Assembly: GCF_014932895.1 (NCBI RefSeq) | Contig: NZ_JACYOF010000001.1 | Span: 248,001-312,000 of the forward strand | Length of the DNA: 64,000 nt | Source: Bacillus thuringiensis | GTDB lineage: Bacteria > Bacillota > Bacilli > Bacillales > Bacillaceae_G | Direction of reading: 5' to 3' | In this document: piece after piece, positions 1 to 8,747 of the stretch | Layout: the number at the start of each line of letters is the position of its first letter | How positions within the stretch are numbered: position 1 is the first letter of the stretch | Program-made: the position numbers and the translations under genes | The notes under the pieces: model-generated | Told to the model about the DNA's origin: nothing | Database searches by the model: none | Seen by the model: only the letters and a program-made list of their open reading frames with translations

Positions 1-85
1 AAGTAGATTGAAAGGCTTTACCGCATCCCCCTAACAGTAAAGCCAGCAGTGAAACGAACGAAAGCAGTCGCCACTGTTTCTTCAT
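1..85 (-). CDS. ctaC: Cytochrome c oxidase subunit II, N-terminal end only
   Basis: The reading frame begins with ATG at 85 and runs off the left edge of the window. The visible part starts MKKQWRLLSF and continues through a hydrophobic stretch to LLGGC, a lipoprotein signal peptide with lipobox cysteine, as expected for the membrane-anchored CuA subunit of caa3 oxidase. A ribosome binding site (GTGGGGG) precedes the ATG. It lies just downstream of ctaB on the same strand, as in Bacillus where ctaB and ctaCDEF are adjacent. Identity rests on the signal peptide and this context, because the catalytic part is outside the window. Confidence 0.75.
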   Translation of the reverse strand, partial: MKKQWRLLSFVSLLALLLGGCGKAFQST

Positions 86-178
86 ACAAACAACCCCCAC
101 TTTCTTTGTGAATTAGATTGTACTTTATAGTTAATTAAAGTAAATCTCAACGTAAAGAAATCCAATTATGTCGTTGTC

Positions 179-1105
179 TTAGAAGAATGTAACTACAATC
201 ATTGATACAAATAAGATTGTTAAATAATTTAGGGAATAAACAAACATTTGTACGGACCATTTTATGTCATCCTGCTTACGGAAGCCATAAAATCCTAATA
301 CGATCCATCCGATGTTAAGCAAAGTTGCAATTACCATAAATGTTATCCCAAGTCCACTCATATAAAATGGTAGTGGTAATAAACATACAGTCCAAATCAT
401 AATTTGGCGTTTCGTAATTTCAAATCCATGTACTACAGGAAGCATTGGAATTCCTGCATTTCGATATTCATCAACACGTTTCATCGCTAATGCGAGGAAA
501 TGTGGGATTTGCCAAATAAACATAATTAAAAATAACATCCAAGCAATTGGATGACCTAAAGATGGATCGATTGCTGCCCATCCAATTAAAGGTGGAACTG
601 CTCCAGATATACTACCTACAACAGTGTTTAGTGTATACTTTCTCTTTGTCCATAAAGTATATAGGACAACATATGTGAAAGCACCAATAAATCCCATTAA
701 TACTGCCATTGGTGTTGTTAATAATAAGAATACAAAGCCCAGTAGTAATATGACAAGTCCAAATGTAAGTGCAAATCCTGGTTTATACTTTCCAGTAACC
801 GTTGGACGGGTTTTTGTTCTTTCCATTAACGGATCGATGTCTCGATCAATATAGTTATTTAAACAACATACCCCTGCCATAATTAATGCAGAACCAACGA
901 TTGTAAAAAATAACTTATCCAGATTGTCCATCACACTTAATCCATTAAAGTGCAACGCCAACCAAAATCCTGTAAATACAGTAAGTGTATTTGAGTTTAC
1001 AATCCCCATTTTAACGAGCGCTGATAAATCTTGTAGCCGAGTTGTTTCCGGTACACTTGTTACAGCTGACTCATCATGCAGCTCACTTGTTGCATGGTTC
1101 ATCAC
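179..1105 (-). CDS. ctaB: Protoheme IX farnesyltransferase (heme O synthase)
   Basis: This is an integral membrane prenyltransferase that joins a farnesyl group to heme B to make heme O, the first step to heme A for the terminal oxidase. The protein (about 307 residues) has the UbiA-family signature: [19 protein letters not shown] around residues 84-102 is the Asp-rich Mg-diphosphate site, and a second conserved segment holds [15 protein letters not shown] near residue 210. There are eight or nine hydrophobic helices. Translation could start at GTG 1105 or at the adjacent ATG 1102; AGAGGGGG suits both, and the ATG has the better spacing. It is followed by ctaC and is divergent from ctaA. Confidence 0.95.
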   Translation of the reverse strand: MMNHATSELHDESAVTSVPETTRLQDLSALVKMGIVNSNTLTVFTGFWLALHFNGLSVMDNLDKLFFTIVGSALIMAGVCCLNNYIDRDIDPLMERTKTRPTVTGKYKPGFALTFGLVILLLGFVFLLLTTPMAVLMGFIGAFTYVVLYTLWTKRKYTLNTVVGSISGAVPPLIGWAAIDPSLGHPIAWMLFLIMFIWQIPHFLALAMKRVDEYRNAGIPMLPVVHGFEITKRQIMIWTVCLLPLPFYMSGLGITFMVIATLLNIGWIVLGFYGFRKQDDIKWSVQMFVYSLNYLTILFVSMIVVTFF

Positions 1106-1599
1106 TTTAACCCCCTCTTAAAACTTTCATCTTTCTTTTTGCGCCTATTTCGAATGAAATAATTCGCTTCTATATAGCAATATTATTACAGTAGAAATAT
1201 TGTTAACCCATTCTACTACTAATCTACGCCCATACTCCAATATATTAAATCATATTTCCCGAACATTTTGTGAAGAAAACATGAACTTTTTGTGTCGAAT
1301 ATAAAAAACTTAATTCTGACTTATCCTTATCATAACATGATGTTACCTTCTATAATAAACTATTTTGTCATATTTAACACGTATTCTCCCCATTTCTTTT
1401 CAAAATAGCCTATTTTCCACCTAAAAATTCCCTTATTTTTTCTGTTTTCAAACCCATTTTCTCTCCTTTGTCTTCCACCTCCATTTCTTTGCTATTTTAT
1501 TATTTTTTATATATCATAGGAACTAGCGCGTTTTATTCTATACATAATGGAATGAAAATATTTCGCAATAACTTCATAGCAGAAAGATGGTGAAAGAGA
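1106..1599. promoter_or_regulatory. ctaB-ctaA divergent intergenic region
   Basis: No convincing gene is present in these 494 bases. The region must carry both divergent promoters. TTTGTGAAG at 1267-1275 matches 8 of 9 positions of the ResD-type box TTTGTGAAT, and a second TTTTTGTGT follows at about 1288; ResD control of ctaA is known in B. subtilis. Close to ctaA there is a TATACATAAT stretch near 1540 that could be a -10, with no good -35. These assignments are inference. Confidence 0.4.
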
Positions 1600-2535
1600 T
1601 TGCAACGCTTTATTAAATGGTTAGCAGTCATTACAAGTCTTGATTTACTAATAGTTTTATTAGGAGGCGCTTTAGTTACAAAAACAGGTTCTGGCCAAGG
1701 CTGCGGTAAATCATGGCCACTTTGTAATGGTGAATTAGTTCCATCTAATTTATCAATGGAAACTATTATTGAACTAAGTCACCGTTTAACATCCGGATCA
1801 GCAGGAATACTTGTTACTCTCCTTTGTATTTTGTCCTGGAAATATTATAAACATGTGCGTGAAACAAAAACGTTAGCAATTTTATCCTTCGTATTTTTAG
1901 TTGCACAAGCATTAATGGGGGCGGCAGCAGTTGTTTGGGGGCAAATACCAGCTGTACTTGCTATCCATTTCGGAATTTCCTTAATTTCATTCGCTTCTGT
2001 CATTTTGTTAACGTGTCTTATTTTTGAAATCGATCAGAAATTTGATGCACGTTCACTTATTATGGATAAAAAAATGAAATTCCATATTTATGGTGTAACA
2101 ATTTACAGTTATATTGTCGTCTACACAGGCGCTTTAGTGCGTCACGAACGAGCTAGCTTAGCCTGTCCAGACTTCCCTTTATGTAGCAAAAATAGACCAT
2201 GGCCAACCCAACTACATGAGTGGGTTCAAATGGGACATAGAGCTGCAGCGACATTACTATTCATTTGGATACTATACGCAATGATTATTGCTATTCGCCA
2301 ATACAAACAACAACGCGTAGTATACTGGGGATGGATTATTTCCTTTATCCTTGTAACACTTCAAGCTGTTGTAGGAATTTTAGTCGTATATACAAATGCT
2401 AGTCTATTAATGGCATTATTACACTCCTTATTCATCTCTTGCTTGTTTGCAGTACTATGCTATTTAGCTATGTTAGGCACAAGAAGTAAAGTAAACGCAA
2501 AAGAAGCAAATTCGACTTCTAAGCGAACGAAATAA
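1600..2535 (+). CDS. ctaA: Heme A synthase (COX15/CtaA)
   Basis: Oxidises the C8 methyl of heme O to a formyl group, giving heme A for caa3 oxidase; acts in the membrane next to CtaB. The 311-residue protein has about eight transmembrane helices in two similar halves. Heme-ligand histidines lie in ELSHRLTSG (about residue 60), in AIHFG (about 123), in GHRAAATLL (about 216) and in LLHSLF (about 278). A Cys pair near residues 35-42 (GCGKSWPLC) matches the extracellular Cys pair of the family and a second pair lies at CPDFPLC near 191. Translation starts at TTG 1600 after a GGTGAAAG sequence. The C-terminal tail is short, hydrophilic and lysine-rich. Confidence 0.95.
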   Translation: MQRFIKWLAVITSLDLLIVLLGGALVTKTGSGQGCGKSWPLCNGELVPSNLSMETIIELSHRLTSGSAGILVTLLCILSWKYYKHVRETKTLAILSFVFLVAQALMGAAAVVWGQIPAVLAIHFGISLISFASVILLTCLIFEIDQKFDARSLIMDKKMKFHIYGVTIYSYIVVYTGALVRHERASLACPDFPLCSKNRPWPTQLHEWVQMGHRAAATLLFIWILYAMIIAIRQYKQQRVVYWGWIISFILVTLQAVVGILVVYTNASLLMALLHSLFISCLFAVLCYLAMLGTRSKVNAKEANSTSKRTK

Positions 2536-2540
2536 ATATT

Positions 2541-2573
2541 AAAATACCTTACCATTTCGGCAAGGTATTTTTT
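2541..2573 (+). terminator. Rho-independent terminator of ctaA
   Basis: A 10-bp stem (AAAATACCTT with AAGGTATTTT) lies six bases after the ctaA stop and runs into a T tract. Confidence 0.85.
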
Positions 2574-2590
2574 GTTATACAGCGCAATAA

Positions 2591-2626
2591 TAATTAGTGG
2601 GGGTTTTGTCTATTCTCCACATCACT
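2591..2626 (-). repeat. Possible decayed end of a bcr1-like repeat
   Basis: TAATTAGTGGGGGTTTTGTC followed by TATTC resembles the end of the full repeats in this window read on the complementary strand (TAATCAGTGGGGGCTTTATC in the copy at 38195-38349, and GGGTTTGTCCATTCC in the copy at 37216-37364). Roughly 20 of 25 positions agree by eye. The rest of the element is missing. Confidence 0.3.
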
Positions 2627-2639
2627 CAGACTTTTGCAA

Positions 2640-2677
2640 AATAAACAAGAGCTGCTTTCACACAGCTCTTGTTTATT
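2640..2677 (-). terminator. Rho-independent terminator of pyc
   Basis: A 15-bp perfect stem (AATAAACAAGAGCTG with CAGCTCTTGTTTATT) with an 8-nt loop abuts the pyc stop codon. The T-rich 3' side is on the minus strand. Confidence 0.85.
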
Positions 2678-5600
2678 TTAGTGATCTAATTCAATGAGTA
2701 AGTCACCCGTTTGAATTGCATCTCCATCGTTAACATATACTTTCTTCACTTTACCATTGAACGGCGCTTGAACTGTCGTTTCCATTTTCATCGCTTCTGT
2801 AATTGCCATAGAATCGCCTTTTTTCACTTCATCGCCTTCTTTTACAACTACTTTAATAACCGTTCCTGGCATTGTTGCACTAATGTGATTTGGATTTTCA
2901 CGGTTTCCTTTCATACGTTGTGCTACTGTCGCTTTCACGCTTTCGTCTTTCACAACAATCTCACGTGGTTGACCATTAAATTCCAAGTAAAGAACACGAT
3001 TTCCATCCGGCTGAGGTTCTCCAATTGATACTAGCTTAACCATCAATGTTTTCCCTTGTTCGATTTCCACATCAATTTCTTCGCCAAGTCTCATACCGTA
3101 GAAGAATGTCGGTGTATCAAGCACAGATACATTTCCATAAAGCTCAGCAACTTTTTCATAATCCATAAATACTTTTGGATACAATGCATACGCAACTACA
3201 TCAAATATTGTTACTTCGCGTCCAAGTTTATGGAATAATTCTTCTTTTAAAGCATCGAAATCTACTGGCTCTAGTAATTCACCTGGTCTTACTGTTAACG
3301 GCTCTTTTCCTTTTAAAATAATCTTTTGTAATTCTTTCGGGAAACCACCGTACGGTTGGCCTAAATCGCCAGAGAACATTTCAACAACAGACCCTGGGAA
3401 GTCCATAGCATGTCCACGTTCTAAAATATCTTGTTCTGTCAGATGGTTTTGAACCATAAATAATGCCATATCACCAACAACTTTAGATGATGGCGTTACT
3501 TTAACAATATCGCCAAACATGTCATTCACACGACGATACATTACTTTCACTTCATCGAAGCGATCGCCTAAGCCAACCGCTTTCGCTTGTTGTTGTAGAT
3601 TACTATACTGTCCGCCTGGCATTTCGTGCATATATACCTCTGTATGAGGAGCATTCATACCACTTTCAAACGGTGCGTAGTATTTACGTACATCTTCCCA
3701 ATAATGAGATAGTTTTTCTAATGAATCTATATTAACGTCTGGCTGTCTTTCGTTTCCACCTAACGCATAGTATAGTGTGTTCGCACTCGGTTGTGACGTT
3801 TGACCAGCCATAGAACTCACTGCTACATCGACAATGTCAACACCTGCTTCAATTGCCTTCGTATATGTTAATATACCATTTCCACTCGTATCATGTGTGT
3901 GCAGGTGAATCGGAATCGATACCGTCTCTTTTAATGCTGAAACTAGATCATATGCTGCGTTTGGTTTTAGTAAGCCCGCCATATCTTTAATACCTAAAAT
4001 GTGAGCTCCTGATGCTTCCAACTCTTTCGCTAAGTTTTTATAGTAATTTAAATCATATTTACTACGTAACGGATCGTGAATATCTCCTGTGTAGCACATT
4101 GTTGCTTCTGCAATTTTACCAGTATCTCGTACAGCATCAATCGCAACTCTCATACCTTCTACCCAATTTAAACTATCAAAAATACGGAACACATCAATTC
4201 CAGCTTGAGCAGAACATTCCACAAACTTTTGAATTAAATTATCTGGATAGTTTTTGTAACCAACTGCGTTTGAAGAACGAAGTAACATTTGGAATAAAAC
4301 GTTTGGCATTTTTTCACGAAGATCTAGTAATCGTTCCCATGGATCTTCTTTTAAGAAACGATATGCAACATCAAACGTTGCACCGCCCCACATTTCTGCT
4401 GAGAATAGGTTCGGTAACATTCTCGCTGTCGGCTCTGCAATTTGATGTAAATCTTTTGTACGAATACGCGTCGCAAGTAATGACTGATGCGCATCACGGA
4501 ATGTTGTATCCGTTAAAAGTACACGTTTTTGATCTTGTACCCACTTTACTAATCCATCTGCTCCACGCTCATCCAAAATTTGTTTCGTTCCATTTTGGAT
4601 CGGCTCTGAGTGTTTTACATCTGGTATACGAGCGTCCGGGAAAATTGGTTTCTCTTTTTTCCCTACTCCTGGGAAGCCATTTACTGTTACAGTCCCAATG
4701 TAATTTAACATTTTCGTTCCGCGGTCTTTACGTTTCGGGAACAAAAATAATTCAGGTGACGCATCAATAAATGAAGTGTCATATTCTCCTGATAAGAAGT
4801 TTTTATGTTTTACTACATTCTCTAGGAATGGAATATTTGTTTTAATACCACGAATACGGAATTCTTTTAAGTTGCGTTCCATTTTTGCAGCAGCTTGTTC
4901 AAAAGTAAGCGCCCATGTTGTAACTTTTACGAGTAAAGAATCATAGTACGGTGTAATAACTGCCCCTTGGAAACTATTACCTGTATCAAGACGAACCCCA
5001 AAACCACCACCTGATCGGTACGCCATAATTTTCCCTGTATCCGGCATGAAATTATTTAGTGGATCCTCAGTCGTTACACGTGATTGTATTGCAAATCCAT
5101 GCACAACAACTTCTTCTTGCTTTGGAACACCTACTATCTTGCTATGTAATGCATGTCCATCAGCTATTAAAATTTGCGATTGAACGATATCCACTCCTGT
5201 AATCATTTCTGTAATCGTATGTTCAACTTGAACACGCGGATTTACTTCAATGAAGTAAAACTCATCATCTTTTACAAGGAATTCTACTGTTCCTGCGTTT
5301 AAATAATTTACATTTTTCGTTAACTTAACAGCAGCTTCACAAATACGCTGACGCAAATCATCTGAAAGCGACACACTAGGTGCAATTTCTACCACTTTTT
5401 GGTGACGACGTTGCACAGAACAGTCTCGCTCGTATAAATGAACAACATTGCCCTCTTCATCTGCTAAAATTTGCACTTCTATATGTTTAGGTTTTTCAAC
5501 GAATTTTTCAACGTATACTTCATCATTACCAAAAGCTGCTTTTGCTTCTGACTTCGCTCGATTATACGATTCCCTTAATTCTTCACTAGTACGTACAATA

Positions 5601-6124
5601 CGCATACCACGACCGCCACCACCAAGGGACGCTTTAATAATTATCGGGTAATCATACTTTTCAGCAAATTCTTTAACTTCCTCTAACGAATCTATTGGCC
5701 CATCACTACCAGGAATAACTGGAATTTGTGCTAGCTGCGCTTGTGTTCTTGCTTTCACTTTATCTCCAAACATATCTAAATGCTTACTTTTTGGACCGAT
5801 AAAGATAATCCCTTCTTCTTCACAACGTTTTGCGAATTGAATATTTTCTGACAAGAAACCATATCCAGGGTGGATTGCATCTACATGATTACTTTTCGCA
5901 ATCTCAATAATGCCTTCAATATCTAGATAAGCATCAATTGGCTTTTTCCCTTCCCCAACTAAATAGGACTCATCGGCTTTATAGCGATGATAAGAACCGC
6001 TATCCTCTTTAGAATAGATTGCAACCGTTTTTAATCCAAGTTCCGAACATGCTCGAAACACACGAATTGCAATCTCTCCACGGTTAGCTACCAATACTTT
6101 TTGAATACGTTGCAGCTTTGTCAT
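2678..6124 (-). CDS. pycA: Pyruvate carboxylase
   Basis: Biotin-dependent carboxylation of pyruvate to oxaloacetate, the main anaplerotic reaction in Bacillus. At 1148 residues it has the full one-chain architecture: N-terminal biotin carboxylase with the ATP-grasp loop KASLGGGGRGMR near residue 165, a central carboxyltransferase TIM barrel (TTFRDAHQSLLATR near 542; metal-binding HLHTHDTSGN near 742), an allosteric linker, and a C-terminal biotinyl domain with EAMKMET in which Lys1113 carries biotin. Start ATG 6124 follows GAGGGGGAAAATC. It is monocistronic, with its own terminator and a promoter about 170 nt upstream. In Firmicutes this enzyme is controlled through c-di-AMP, directly or through DarB; a DarB homologue is encoded at 35543-35986. 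Confidence 0.98.
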   Translation of the reverse strand: MTKLQRIQKVLVANRGEIAIRVFRACSELGLKTVAIYSKEDSGSYHRYKADESYLVGEGKKPIDAYLDIEGIIEIAKSNHVDAIHPGYGFLSENIQFAKRCEEEGIIFIGPKSKHLDMFGDKVKARTQAQLAQIPVIPGSDGPIDSLEEVKEFAEKYDYPIIIKASLGGGGRGMRIVRTSEELRESYNRAKSEAKAAFGNDEVYVEKFVEKPKHIEVQILADEEGNVVHLYERDCSVQRRHQKVVEIAPSVSLSDDLRQRICEAAVKLTKNVNYLNAGTVEFLVKDDEFYFIEVNPRVQVEHTITEMITGVDIVQSQILIADGHALHSKIVGVPKQEEVVVHGFAIQSRVTTEDPLNNFMPDTGKIMAYRSGGGFGVRLDTGNSFQGAVITPYYDSLLVKVTTWALTFEQAAAKMERNLKEFRIRGIKTNIPFLENVVKHKNFLSGEYDTSFIDASPELFLFPKRKDRGTKMLNYIGTVTVNGFPGVGKKEKPIFPDARIPDVKHSEPIQNGTKQILDERGADGLVKWVQDQKRVLLTDTTFRDAHQSLLATRIRTKDLHQIAEPTARMLPNLFSAEMWGGATFDVAYRFLKEDPWERLLDLREKMPNVLFQMLLRSSNAVGYKNYPDNLIQKFVECSAQAGIDVFRIFDSLNWVEGMRVAIDAVRDTGKIAEATMCYTGDIHDPLRSKYDLNYYKNLAKELEASGAHILGIKDMAGLLKPNAAYDLVSALKETVSIPIHLHTHDTSGNGILTYTKAIEAGVDIVDVAVSSMAGQTSQPSANTLYYALGGNERQPDVNIDSLEKLSHYWEDVRKYYAPFESGMNAPHTEVYMHEMPGGQYSNLQQQAKAVGLGDRFDEVKVMYRRVNDMFGDIVKVTPSSKVVGDMALFMVQNHLTEQDILERGHAMDFPGSVVEMFSGDLGQPYGGFPKELQKIILKGKEPLTVRPGELLEPVDFDALKEELFHKLGREVTIFDVVAYALYPKVFMDYEKVAELYGNVSVLDTPTFFYGMRLGEEIDVEIEQGKTLMVKLVSIGEPQPDGNRVLYLEFNGQPREIVVKDESVKATVAQRMKGNRENPNHISATMPGTVIKVVVKEGDEVKKGDSMAITEAMKMETTVQAPFNGKVKKVYVNDGDAIQTGDLLIELDH

Positions 6125-6301
6125 GATTTTCCCCCTCTACTTTCCTACCACTCTAGGGATAAAATATACACACCCTACAGAGCGTGAAGTTCTTCACTTT
6201 CTACATTATATTATACTTAGAAAGCTTCACTTTATTTTTATCCATCATACCTTATTTTTTAACAAATGATAAGTTTTCTGATTAATTTGTTTCACAAAAA
6301 T

Positions 6302-6310
6302 AGTATAGCA
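6302..6310 (-). promoter_or_regulatory. Probable extended -10 promoter of pycA
   Basis: On the minus strand TGCTATACT (TG one base ahead of a TATACT -10) lies about 180 nt before the pycA start codon. No strong -35 is visible, which is usual for extended -10 promoters. The rest of the 6125-6456 gap holds only AT-rich sequence and the ftsW terminator. Confidence 0.45.
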
Positions 6311-6420
6311 TACCTCTTACTTTTCTAACAACATAATTGTATATCACATTTATTCAAATGTGATATATCTTTAAACATAAATTCCAAATTGGTATATCTT
6401 ATTTAGAGTTACGCAAAAAT

Positions 6421-6458
6421 AAAAAACACATTGTGCTCTAAAGCACAATGTGTTTTTT
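6421..6458 (-). terminator. Rho-independent terminator of ftsW
   Basis: A 17-bp perfect stem (AAAAAACACATTGTGCT with its complement) around a CTAA loop overlaps the ftsW stop codon and ends in a T tract on the minus strand. Confidence 0.9.
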
Positions 6459-7635
6459 ATTTTACAACTACAAGATGCGGTCCACCTTGTTCTCTTTCCT
6501 TAATTAACTCATTTTGTTGTTTCTCTTCTCGTTTTACATGACTAGCAATATTCAATAATATGCCCATTGCAAGTAGATTAGCTAATAAGGAACTCCCACC
6601 GTAACTAATAAACGGTAAGGGGACTCCCGTAAGCGGTATTAGTCCCGACATACCACCAACATTAATAAACGTTTGCACTCCCATTAAACTTGCAATTCCG
6701 ATTGCAATTAAACTTCCAAATGGATCTTTACATTTTTGAGCAATCCTGAATGAACGAATGATAATAAGTAGTAAGCAAATTAAAATAATAGCTACCCCAA
6801 TAAAACCTAACTCTTCAGATATAATCGCCATAATAAAATCTGTTTGCGGTTCTGGTAAGTATCCATATTTTTGTACGCTATTTCCTAATCCTCGACCGTT
6901 TAGTCCCCCTGAAGCAATTCCAATAAAAGAATTTACTAATTGGAACCCATCATTCTGAGGATCATTAAATGGATCAAGAAAAACTGAAAAACGTGCTTTT
7001 TGGTATGCACTTAATTTATAATTAGCTAGAAAATAAAGAGACGGGACCCATATTATAGAAGTTAAAACAAATCGTTTTATCCATAAATTAATCCGTACCC
7101 CCGAACAAAGAAACATAATTCCTACCGTTCCCGTAATTAACAAATCGGTACCTAAGTCATTTTGCATTAAAATTAAAAACATTGCCATTCCAACAAAAAC
7201 AAGGGTAAGTCCCGATCCTTTAAAAACAGGTGTATCTGTTTCTTGTCTTCTTGCAAAAAAACGAGCTAATATAATAATAATCGATATTTTAACAAATTCA
7301 GCGGGCTGTATACCTAATATCCACCCTTTTGCACCATTTATTTCTTTACCGAAAAACAAGGCTGCTGCTAGTAAGGCAAGACTCCCTAGCCCCATCGCCG
7401 ATAAAATTATTCGTTTCCTCCAAAATTTATAAGGGATTGCAGCGATAATCACTAACATTACCGTTCCAATAGCTAGAGTAATTAATTGTTTTTTAAAAAA
7501 GTAATTTGCTGGCCAGTTATGCCTCGAAATCGCAACAATGGAACTAGAACTATATACCATTATAACTCCCAACACACATAAGATAATAAGAGGAAGTAAT
7601 AATGAATAATCCATTGATTTCCATACTTTTTTCAT
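6457..7635 (-). CDS. ftsW: SEDS-family cell division protein FtsW
   Basis: Peptidoglycan glycosyltransferase of the SEDS family, working at the septum with a class B penicillin-binding protein. 392 residues, ten predicted transmembrane helices. Family features are NGAKGWI with IQPAEFVKI near residues 99-117, a large extracellular loop with LDPFNDPQNDGFQ and LPEPQTDFIMAIISEELG (about 220-275), and the C-terminal GVPLPFISYGGSSLL near 340. Assignment to FtsW instead of a RodA or SpoVE paralogue rests on position: ylaN-ftsW-pycA is the B. subtilis order. ATG 7635 follows AGAGGAAAT. Confidence 0.93.
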   Translation of the reverse strand: MKKVWKSMDYSLLLPLIILCVLGVIMVYSSSSIVAISRHNWPANYFFKKQLITLAIGTVMLVIIAAIPYKFWRKRIILSAMGLGSLALLAAALFFGKEINGAKGWILGIQPAEFVKISIIIILARFFARRQETDTPVFKGSGLTLVFVGMAMFLILMQNDLGTDLLITGTVGIMFLCSGVRINLWIKRFVLTSIIWVPSLYFLANYKLSAYQKARFSVFLDPFNDPQNDGFQLVNSFIGIASGGLNGRGLGNSVQKYGYLPEPQTDFIMAIISEELGFIGVAIILICLLLIIIRSFRIAQKCKDPFGSLIAIGIASLMGVQTFINVGGMSGLIPLTGVPLPFISYGGSSLLANLLAMGILLNIASHVKREEKQQNELIKEREQGGPHLVVVK

Positions 7636-7713
7636 TTCATTTCCTCTTTCTGTTTCAATTTAATTATTGTTGTATTCCATATGTACATAGATTTTTCCTG
7701 CTTTATTATACAA

Positions 7714-7742
7714 ATAAAAAGCTCAAACTATTTAGTTTGAGC
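7714..7742 (-). terminator. Rho-independent terminator of ylaN
   Basis: GCTCAAACTA paired with TAGTTTGAGC, followed on the minus strand by a TTTTTATTTG tract, 18 nt after the ylaN stop. Confidence 0.85.
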
Positions 7743-7759
7743 CCCCTTATTTGAACCCG

Positions 7760-8047
7760 TTATTGTTGTTTGTTTGTAAATGCTTCATGAAGTGCAGATA
7801 ACTCACGTTCGAGCTCACCTAACATTGCTTTCCCTTGTTCTTCTGCAATAAGACCAAGGCGAACTGCAAAATCGACCTCGCGGGATAGTCCAAACATTTG
7901 TGTGTCTAACACTTCTTCATATAATGGACATTGCGGCATTGTAAGATGGTCCATTTGCACCTTAATAAGTCTTAAAATCTTCTCTGCATCCGCTTGTAGA
8001 AGGGCTAGTGCCTTTTCCTGATGATTTGCTACTGTCTCAGACGCCAA
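7760..8047 (-). CDS. ylaN: YlaN family protein (DUF1507)
   Basis: A 95-residue soluble, helical, acidic protein matching the Firmicute YlaN family (UPF0358). YlaN is small, widely conserved and linked in B. subtilis and S. aureus to iron homeostasis through contact with Fur; that role is family knowledge and not visible here. Residues such as [23 protein letters not shown] are the conserved core. ATG 8047 follows a good GGAGGG site. It sits between ylaL and ftsW exactly as in B. subtilis. Confidence 0.92.
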
Positions 8048-8200
8048 ATTGATTCCCTCCGTTTCCGTCCTACTCTCCTATCCTATCTATTAATATTAGC
8101 GATAGTTTTAACAAATTGCAATAGAAACATTTTTTGTGACAACAGTGTCTAATACTATTATACTGAAAAGTGGGAGTATAACACAAATGGGGGAACAACA

Positions 8201-8698
8201 ATGAGCGAAATTTTATTTATTAACGGAAAAGTTCGTTTTCCAATCACTATCGATCCAACTGTTTGGATTTTTGATGATCGAAAAGTAGATTTAACAACTT
8301 ACTTTGATGAAACGAGAGAAAAAACGTCTGAACTGGAAACTTATTTAAAAAACACTTCAGCACATTGGGATCGCGAAATTCGCGATGGTGCCGCTTTTCC
8401 ACCTATACAACAAAGTGTAAAGAAATACAAAAAAGAACAGCTGATTACAGGAACATTTGGTATACCATTTCATCCATTTCTTACTAACGCTGAAATTATA
8501 GAGGGTGCTACGCAAGTTGAGGTTGAAACGGTAGATAATACAATAACACTTCCATTAGAAATCGTCGAAAATGCTATTCTTGGCTTTTCAAAAGAAGGAA
8601 AACCATTAAAAGAGGACGGACCTGTTCATTTATATTTCAATGATGGATCTAATAGACAAAATCCAATCCGTAACATTCGCAAATTCACAATTATTTAA
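8201..8698 (+). CDS. ylaL: YlaL-like conserved protein
   Basis: A 165-residue soluble protein of unknown function. It has no signal peptide or membrane segment. It begins with LFINGKVRFPITIDPTVWIFDDRK and ends in a basic NIRKFTII tail; the recurring ITIDP, LPLEIVE and GKPLKEDGPVHLYF phrases suggest a beta-rich fold. The name is given on position between ylaK and ylaN and on overall resemblance to B. subtilis YlaL. ATG 8201 follows GGGGGAACAACA. The gene has its own upstream region and is divergent from ylaN. Confidence 0.7.
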   Translation: MSEILFINGKVRFPITIDPTVWIFDDRKVDLTTYFDETREKTSELETYLKNTSAHWDREIRDGAAFPPIQQSVKKYKKEQLITGTFGIPFHPFLTNAEIIEGATQVEVETVDNTITLPLEIVENAILGFSKEGKPLKEDGPVHLYFNDGSNRQNPIRNIRKFTII

Positions 8699-8716
8699 CG
8701 TATATACTTAAAAAAA

Positions 8717-8747
8717 GAAAGGAGTGAGCTTAAGCTCACTCCTTTTT
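8717..8747. terminator. Bidirectional terminator between ylaL and ylaK
   Basis: AAAGGAGTGAGCTTAAGCTCACTCCTTTTT is close to a perfect palindrome between two convergent genes and overlaps the ylaK stop. Confidence 0.9.

Noticed and set aside
1138-1170. Inverted repeat CGAAT-GAAATA-ATTCG ahead of ctaB
   Set aside because: Only five base pairs per arm in AT-rich DNA; expected by chance.
4012-4770. 252-codon plus-strand frame across pyc
   Set aside because: It is antisense to a well conserved carboxyltransferase region, rich in Leu, His and Tyr, and lacks a ribosome site; it is a shadow.
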